Shown: piece by piece, positions 58,581 through 64,000 of the stretch
Layout of the letters: every line of letters begins with the position of its first letter
Numbering within the stretch: position 1 is the first letter of the stretch
Origin: Parietichytrium sp. I65-24A
Taxonomy: Eukaryota > Sar > Bigyra > Thraustochytrida > Thraustochytriidae
Length of the DNA: 64,000 bases
Direction of reading: 5' to 3'
Assembly: GCA_012862575.1 (NCBI GenBank)
Contig: BLSF01000022.1
Coordinates: 372,001 to 436,000 of the forward strand
Made by a program: the position numbers and the translations under genes
The notes under the pieces: model-generated
What the model was told of the DNA's origin: nothing
Database searches by the model: none
Seen by the model: only the letters and a program-made list of their open reading frames with translations

Positions 58581-59528
58581 CTTTTGTCTTGTGTAGCATT
58601 CGGTGACTGACCCAATGTTTGTGAACTGCTGAAGCACAGTGTCAATCCCTCACTCATTCGCAGTGTTGGGTCCTGTGGCAATTTTCACACCCCTGCAAAC
58701 GTGCACCGTGCCTACGATCCAAGTAGCTTTTGCAACCAGCAAATCTTTCCCCCTCTCGGACCGCTGCACCCTTGTCTCAGATCTTTCCCAACTTGCTAGC
58801 CAGTTACTTTCCCACCGCAACACTGCTTTTGTCAAATGCGAGTCCTGGCGCATTTAGAATCCGGCCAAGGAGTACAAGTTTGCGCAGCTGATAAGTTTTA
58901 ATTTCACCAAGTGCTGCCGCCTCCAAAATATCAGATAAAATATTGAAAGTTTCGACGTCGACCACTTCCCACTTAGTACTGCGGCACTTCATTCAAGACT
59001 GCTGCTTGCCTGACTTCCCTCACAACCGTCCCTCTTTCATCGCTCTTTCAGCCCATCCGATCTCTCATAGTCACTTTCATCACCTTTTTTCATCTCGCAC
59101 TTTGCATATTTCTCCTCCTCGAACAGCCTTACCTCCCCTCTACCAACTCCTACCCTCCTGAACGTGCAAGGTGCACACCTCGTCGTAACAAATCTCGCTA
59201 GTACTAAATAGTCGCTCAGTAGGGCCGTGCATTTCGTGCATATTTTTCCTGGCCGAGCACTAGATTTCCGTTGAAACGTTCCCACGCTCAGCGACGCTCA
59301 ACTCAGCGTGAGACGCTCAGAAGGGGTGCGACCTCATATGGCGCAGAGCTCGGATGAGGGCCTCTTGAGATCGAAATACGGACCTGTATTTTGAGATCAT
59401 CTTGGGTTTGGAGTGCGGAAAGCGGAGAGGGTTTGGTGTGCACTTGTCGAAGCAGAGGGAGGGATGGGAGTTCTAGCTCTATATTGAGATTGGTGCGGAA
59501 ATTTAACACTACATGGGGCATTCGTGGG
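58581..59528. other. Gene-free interval
   Basis: 948 bp holding the promoter of the second G8 gene and the 3' flank of the ankyrin gene, both on the minus strand. No gene or repeat stood out. Confidence 0.5.
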
Positions 59529-61568
59529 TTAAGAGACCAGCTCTTGTGACATGAATCGAACTCGTCGGCTCTCCTCCTCTTCGTTGGTGGGAACATTGTC
59601 GGTGTTGGCCTCAGAAGGGGGTTGCGCTTCCAGCGCATTAATCTCATTGTCCGGGTTGCCATGGAGATTGATTTTGGACAGCTTGCTTCTGGTGTGCTCT
59701 CGTAGAATCGCTAGCTGAGATTCCGAGGAAAGCGGGACTGGAAGAAACCACACTGCCGGTGCACTTTCGTCGTCGGGGGAGGTTGATCCCTCCTGGTCGA
59801 CAATAATGTCGCCATCTTCTCCAGCGAGGATATTTTTGTCGTGCTGCAAAAGATCGGTAACCTGAAGCTTGATCATCTCCACATGCCAAAGATACTGTCG
59901 CCAAAAGGAGTCCTCGGAAATCTTTCCAGGAACCAACTCAAGTCGCGCTCTTGCCAAAGCTGGGTCTAGCTCGAGAGCGTGGATAGCAAAAGGACCGAGG
60001 GCATTATGGTCTATAACAAAGTCAACAGGCGGGGGATTTGTCAGCTTCGTCCACCTGCTTTGCCATATTGAACGACTCGAGCTCAGGTCTAATATGCGAG
60101 ATTTTAACAAGGCGTCCCGTAGTTTTGTGATGCGCTTGTTGGGGAGTGGGGACACCTCCCAAGGCGCCCCTATGGAGAAAACCACGCCGTGCAAATCTGC
60201 TGTTTCTTGCAATCTAGATCCGTTTCCAAGCTCATCCCCCTCTTCGTCACTGCTATAGCTATCATCATCATCATCATCATCATCATCAGAGTCGTAACCA
60301 TCTTGTCCTCGTTCTTGAAGGTTGTCATCCTCCTCCGTTGCAATGGGGTCTATGCTTGACTGCCCATCCACCAGAGCGCTGGAGCGGTGAATGCTTTCAG
60401 CTACGCTTATGAGAGAGTTCTTCTCCTGCGAATGGGTTGAGTCCGCAGCAGTTAAAATTTCTGAAGGGGATCTGGGAGAAGCCTGGTCAGAATCATTTGC
60501 GGGCGCAGAAGAAGTGCCGACATCTTCTGGTTCACTTTCAAAGCTGCTACTATCTCCTGCGTCTTGAGCCGGTATATCTTCTGGTAAGATGAAGCTCTGC
60601 GGAGAAAATATTGTGATCGAGTGCCTAGCCTCTACATGAAAGATGTCCGAGGCGGCTAAAATAGCTTCTGGTGTGTTGCTCAGTTCTCCACAAACGAGCA
60701 AGCATCGATAGCTATGCTTTGGGGTCAGGTTCTGCACGTTGAACGTCAACTTGATGCGAACAACGTCATCAAATGTAGATGATTCCGCCGAGTTTGAGAT
60801 GGCGTCATTTGCTGTGATGCGCAAAAAGCAGCCAAATACCGGGGAAACATTCCAAAGGTGTTCCTTTACGTATACAAACTGCAAAAAATCACTTGCGTCA
60901 AGACTCGTGGTTAATTTACCCTGACTAGGGTAATGCACCGTGATTTGCAGAAGTGAGGTATCCTGGCTGTCGAGTTGCACATGGTAGAGCTTTGCCCAGT
61001 TCTTGGGCTGAATCGCTGATAGATGAATGGGCCATGCGTCAACAAGATGTGCTCTGGGGAGTCTCACTTGGTGATCTGGCAGGTGTTTGAAGTGATGCTC
61101 CTGGCTGTCAAGATCGTAATCCTCCTCTTCGGAAGCGCTCGCCACAGACAACGACCGCCTCAAGGGCTCGCGGCCTTGTACAGGGCTCGCAATAATTTGC
61201 TGCGGGAGGAGACCGTTGTGGTCTCTGGTGTAGGGCGAGCATTCCCTCCGCAGCAGCAGCTGCATCGTGTCGATTGCGCCGATCGATGCTGCATAGTGCA
61301 ATGCGGTCCACCCGCGCTTGTCCGTGGCCGACACGTTAGCTCCAAAATTTATAAGCATGTCGATAATTTTGTCTCTCCGAAGCGTGCCCACATCTGCTTT
61401 CTTTGACCCTGCTGCCAGCAGCAGTGCCGTCTCCCCTTTGGCATTCGCCACGTTCAGCAAAGTGCGCCTATCTGGCGACGCCTTTACCACCTTTCGCAGA
61501 GTAGCCAGGTCGCCCTCGCCTGCAGCTTGGTGCAGCTCTGTGGCTTCTGCGGACAAGGTCGTTCCCAT
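59529..61568 (-). CDS. Ankyrin-repeat protein with N-myristoylation motif
   Basis: 679 residues with the ATG at 61568. The N-terminus MGTTLSAE fits an N-myristoylation site (Gly2, small residue at position 6). Ankyrin repeats span about 8-125: ELHQAAGEGDLATLRKVV, GETALLLAAGSKKADVGTLR and GWTALHYAASIGAIDTMQLL. A middle region of about 185-330 looks like a beta-rich domain (WPIHLSAIQPKNWAKLYHVQ, LHITV-like LLQITVHYPSQGKL, VVRIKLTFNVQNLTP) of no family I can name. A disordered acidic region includes a poly-Asp run (from TCATC repeats near 60260-60287), and a last folded-looking part (about 460-600) follows. I infer a peripheral membrane scaffold anchored by myristate; the partner is unknown. Confidence 0.82.
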   Translation of the reverse strand: MGTTLSAEATELHQAAGEGDLATLRKVVKASPDRRTLLNVANAKGETALLLAAGSKKADVGTLRRDKIIDMLINFGANVSATDKRGWTALHYAASIGAIDTMQLLLRRECSPYTRDHNGLLPQQIIASPVQGREPLRRSLSVASASEEEDYDLDSQEHHFKHLPDHQVRLPRAHLVDAWPIHLSAIQPKNWAKLYHVQLDSQDTSLLQITVHYPSQGKLTTSLDASDFLQFVYVKEHLWNVSPVFGCFLRITANDAISNSAESSTFDDVVRIKLTFNVQNLTPKHSYRCLLVCGELSNTPEAILAASDIFHVEARHSITIFSPQSFILPEDIPAQDAGDSSSFESEPEDVGTSSAPANDSDQASPRSPSEILTAADSTHSQEKNSLISVAESIHRSSALVDGQSSIDPIATEEDDNLQERGQDGYDSDDDDDDDDDSYSSDEEGDELGNGSRLQETADLHGVVFSIGAPWEVSPLPNKRITKLRDALLKSRILDLSSSRSIWQSRWTKLTNPPPVDFVIDHNALGPFAIHALELDPALARARLELVPGKISEDSFWRQYLWHVEMIKLQVTDLLQHDKNILAGEDGDIIVDQEGSTSPDDESAPAVWFLPVPLSSESQLAILREHTRSKLSKINLHGNPDNEINALEAQPPSEANTDNVPTNEEEESRRVRFMSQELVS
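60262..60289 (-). repeat. (ATC)n coding repeat, poly-Asp
   Basis: About nine GAT/GAC codons in a row on the minus strand inside the ankyrin protein gene. Confidence 0.85.
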
Positions 61569-62061
61569 GTCACCCGCCTATCCTGCACCTATCCACACCG
61601 CCGTAGTGATCCAATCCCCAACGTCCAACGTCCGACGTCCAACGCCCAATGAATGTTTCCTCTTTCTCCCTCTCGTCTTCCCTGACGACGACGACTCACG
61701 ACCAAGCCCTCCTTTGCAAACATCCACGGAAACCCTCCACCCACCCCACACGAGCGAACTCTTGTAACTCTTGTGACTCTGACTGTGTGTGCTGTGTGAG
61801 CCCAAAGCCGCTCAAGTCTATGTATGTATACTCTTCGGCCGACGCCAAAGCCACTTCCGTCCAAGTCCACAACCTCCACAACCTAAGGTTTTCTCAGTTT
61901 ACTTTCCTCAGTCTCCTCTTCTTCGTTCACCCCAGGGACTCCAGGGACGCTGCTGAGACCTCCTATGACCTTCTCTTCTTTTCAGCAGCTGTGCAGCTGT
62001 GCAGCTGTGGGACTTGGCAGTGAGTCTGGTCTTGCTCGTAGCGTATATGCCCACTCGTCCC

Positions 62062-62106
62062 AGAGACCAAAGAGACCAAAGAGATTAAAGAGACCAAAGA
62101 GACCAA
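62062..62106. repeat. 9-bp (AGAGACCAA)5 tandem array
   Basis: Five head-to-tail units, four perfect and one with a TT variant. Confidence 0.85.
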
Positions 62107-62143
62107 AGAGAGAGCGTACTTGCAGTGTTAGTACGTACGTACG

Positions 62144-62180
62144 GTACTCGAGTACTGGGGACACTGGGGACACTGGGGAC
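62144..62180. repeat. GTACTCGAGTAC palindrome followed by (ACTGGGGAC)3
   Basis: The 12-base palindrome at 62144-62155 is preceded by GTACGTACGTAC (62131-62142) and runs into three perfect nine-base units. Confidence 0.85.
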
Positions 62181-62767
62181 ACAGTCAGTGCTGGCGGCCG
62201 CGGGTGTGATCCATTTATACCAGGTGAATACGTCGCAAAAATTTGGAATACAAACAATATTGCCTGATATGAAGAGCGCCTCTATCCGATTCCGAGTCAC
62301 TGGCAGTGGCACTAGCTAGCATGGCATCAAGATGACGATGATGAAGAAGAAGATGATGATGATGGTGATGGTGATGATGTGATCGTTGGAAAAGCCGTCT
62401 GGCAGGCAATGGGCCTCGGAAGACCGAATCGATGAAAGATCTGTCGAGGGTGTACTGGTAGAGGCACTCTGCCGGTGCCAAGAGCTTGCTAGATATTTCG
62501 ACGACTGCAAATAGAGGCAGGCGCACAGAAGGAGAGTGTCTTGGAACCAAAATACAGTCAGGTTGATGTCTTTTACTATTCACACAAATAAGGGTCAGAA
62601 GAGATAGAACGCCATGGAGGCGGGTTTTAAAGTGTTGTTGGTTTGTACAGAGACAGCAGCATGATGTCAATTCGCGGCGACATTTCTGTACGGTGCAAAA
62701 TCGGAATATGTGTGCAGTCAAAATTTCAATAGTGGCTCGAGCAAAAATTGTCTGCGTGGCGCGAAAC

Positions 62768-63694
62768 TTAGTCGAGGCTGAACCTTGGAGGCACAGAGCT
62801 GGACACCAGAGCAGGAAGCAATTCTTTGAGCTGTTTCGCCTCGGGAATCCCGAGCTCAGAGGCCCTTCTAAATACTGTGAAGGCCGCTCCGTTGATACCC
62901 CGCATGGCGTGCTCGCTATTGCGATACACTTTGGTCGCTTCCACTAGGAATCCGCAAACCTGGGATAGTTCAGATCGAGAGAGCTTGGCCTCGTTATTTT
63001 TAAATAGCAAAACATTGAGCAACGCCAAAGCTACGACAATGATTTGCTCGCAATACAAGTGTTTTCGTCCAGCACAGATGGTAACTTCTAAAGTGCCTTT
63101 CCGTATCATCGCTGCCTGCGCGGCAGGCGAAGCGCCTCTGCCCAGCTTGAGAAGAAAGAAGAGTCCATACTCTTGCACATCTGGTTCCAAAATGTGCTCT
63201 TTCATGATCTCAATCGTTAAAGGAACGATGTCGCTCGAGAGCAACTCCTCCCTCGCGACGTCACTTGTAACGACAACGTCGCTCAGTGTTAAAAAACAAT
63301 ATTCAACCACGGCTGGGTGCTCCCGAAAGAGATGAAGCACCTGCACCACGTCCATATGCCCGTGCAGCTCAGAAAGCCTCTGCACATAAGATGTCCCCCT
63401 CCCGAGAAATGCGGTGGTAGTGCCCACGCAAAACCGCGCCGCCTCGGGATCGCGAAGCCCGATTTCCCTTAGTTTCTTCACCACGTACGCAACGTCCCGG
63501 CGATTCCACCACAAACTCATCCGAAGACTCAACAGATGCAGGCGTCTGGACCGTTTCTTAAGATTGCTTGAGCTCCCCCCAATGCTGAGCAGGGAGAATC
63601 GCCCGTCCGCTTTGCTCTTGGCATCTTGCAGTTCGGGGAGCATCGTCGCGCGTGAGTTGGGCCCCCAACTCGCAGACTCAGACGTCCTCATCAT
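62768..63694 (-). CDS. Armadillo-like helical repeat protein
   Basis: 308 residues from the ATG at 63694 (MMRTSESASWGPNSRA); the next codon is also ATG. The frame stays open upstream without another ATG, so the start is not certain. After about 50 Ser/Arg-rich residues (SSSNLKKRSRRLHLL) the protein is almost wholly alpha-helical with armadillo-like spacing: VAYVVKKLREIGLRDPEAAR, VVQVLHLFREHPAVVEYCFL, IVPLTIEIMKEHILEPDVQE, YGLFFLLKLGRGASPAAQAA and IIVVALALLNVLLFKNN. Such repeats form a protein-binding superhelix. There is no catalytic motif, signal peptide or clear membrane span. The domain call is inferred from pattern; the partner is unknown. Confidence 0.72.
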   Translation of the reverse strand: MMRTSESASWGPNSRATMLPELQDAKSKADGRFSLLSIGGSSSNLKKRSRRLHLLSLRMSLWWNRRDVAYVVKKLREIGLRDPEAARFCVGTTTAFLGRGTSYVQRLSELHGHMDVVQVLHLFREHPAVVEYCFLTLSDVVVTSDVAREELLSSDIVPLTIEIMKEHILEPDVQEYGLFFLLKLGRGASPAAQAAMIRKGTLEVTICAGRKHLYCEQIIVVALALLNVLLFKNNEAKLSRSELSQVCGFLVEATKVYRNSEHAMRGINGAAFTVFRRASELGIPEAKQLKELLPALVSSSVPPRFSLD

Positions 63695-64000
63695 AAAGAG
63701 CTCTCCACGCTTGTTGAGTGCATTACAATGTGCGACATACACGGCACAACACGGCGCAGGCAAGAAGGAGAACGGTCTTTGCACTCGTGCGTGACGTGTG
63801 GATGCAGATACAAACACTGCTGCTTTGCTGCGCCTTTGAGTCTCGCGACGGCGGTGTCCAGTGATCGACTGGCAAAACCCCCCTCGTCCTGGCTTGGAGT
63901 CTACGCCACACAACTTTTGTCCTCTGATGAACCGATCTGCAAGTCTTGCTTGCCTGCCTGCCAGTCTTCAACCACGGTATGCTTGCAATAGGACCTGCTC
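63695..64000. other. Right edge of the window
   Basis: 306 bp, probably the promoter and 5' UTR of the armadillo-like gene. The frame of that gene stays open to about 63913 without an ATG, so an upstream exon is possible. Confidence 0.4.

Larger units (their letters stand above)
61569..62767. other. Gene-free interval with short tandem arrays
   Basis: 1.2 kb between two minus-strand genes. It contains a nine-base AGAGACCAA array (62062-62106), a GTACTCGAGTAC palindrome (62144-62155), a nine-base ACTGGGGAC array (62154-62180) and GATGAT-type repeats (about 62330-62384). A 168-codon minus-strand frame (62721-62215) with a run of nine His is produced by the latter repeat and is not credible. 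Confidence 0.55.

Noticed and set aside
62215-62721. 168-codon minus-strand frame with a poly-His run
   Set aside because: The His run comes from a GAT/GTGAT-type simple repeat, there is no domain, and the frame crosses several other simple repeats.
1-64000. CRISPR arrays, rRNA genes, transposases, reverse transcriptases, viral or toxin genes
   Set aside because: No regular spacer-repeat array, no rRNA-like sequence and no translated frame with such signatures was seen on either strand.

Overview
The window reads as nuclear DNA of an intron-poor protist. It holds about 18 protein-coding loci (roughly 34 kb of coding sequence) and three tRNA genes, with gene-free stretches of 0.3 to 6 kb between them. 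Evidence for a eukaryote includes a spliced cytosolic ribosomal protein gene (RPL27A/uL15), a spliced APC/C subunit gene (APC10), a full-length ABCA transporter, a tubulin-tyrosine-ligase-family protein, a calponin-homology protein, a PTC7-like phosphatase, and nuclear-type tRNA genes followed by Pol III T-runs. Two giant G8/parallel beta-helix surface proteins, a PTxxPT-type secreted tail and scarce short introns fit a stramenopile, perhaps a thraustochytrid or other labyrinthulomycete. That placement is inference; no marker here proves it.

Layout. 1-11 kb: the 3' part of a membrane protein that runs off the left edge, a calponin-homology/amphipathic-helix protein, three identical tRNA-Glu(UUC) genes, and a membrane-anchored TTL-like ligase. 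11-22.5 kb: an unknown protein convergent with a DEAD-box helicase, then a START-like protein and a 1533-residue G8/beta-helix type I membrane protein, all three on the minus strand. 22.5-28.4 kb: a long gene-poor interval with microsatellites and one possible 56-residue membrane microprotein. 28.4-37.8 kb: a Myb-like protein, a lysine-rich protein, RPL27A (three exons), APC10 (four exons, one of 22 nt) and a small secreted protein. 37.8-44.3 kb: a repeat-rich interval with one small GPI-anchor-like protein, an apparently undescribed dispersed repeat in three copies, tandem duplications and GTAC-rich palindromes. 44.3-64 kb: a 2047-residue ABCA transporter, a PTC7-like phosphatase, a second G8/beta-helix protein (1638 residues), a probably myristoylated ankyrin protein and an armadillo-like protein.

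There is no operon logic. Themes are membrane and surface biology (ABCA, two G8 proteins, GPI-like protein, membrane-anchored ligase), lipid binding (START, ABCA, apolipoprotein-like helices) and cell-cycle proteolysis (APC10, and a phosphatase tail with a KEN box). I saw no CRISPR, rRNA, reverse transcriptase, transposase or virus-like gene. The points most worth a second look are the predicted luminal TTL-family ligase, the CH-apolipoprotein-like fusion, the domain architecture of the second G8 protein, and the dispersed repeat with its palindromic surroundings.
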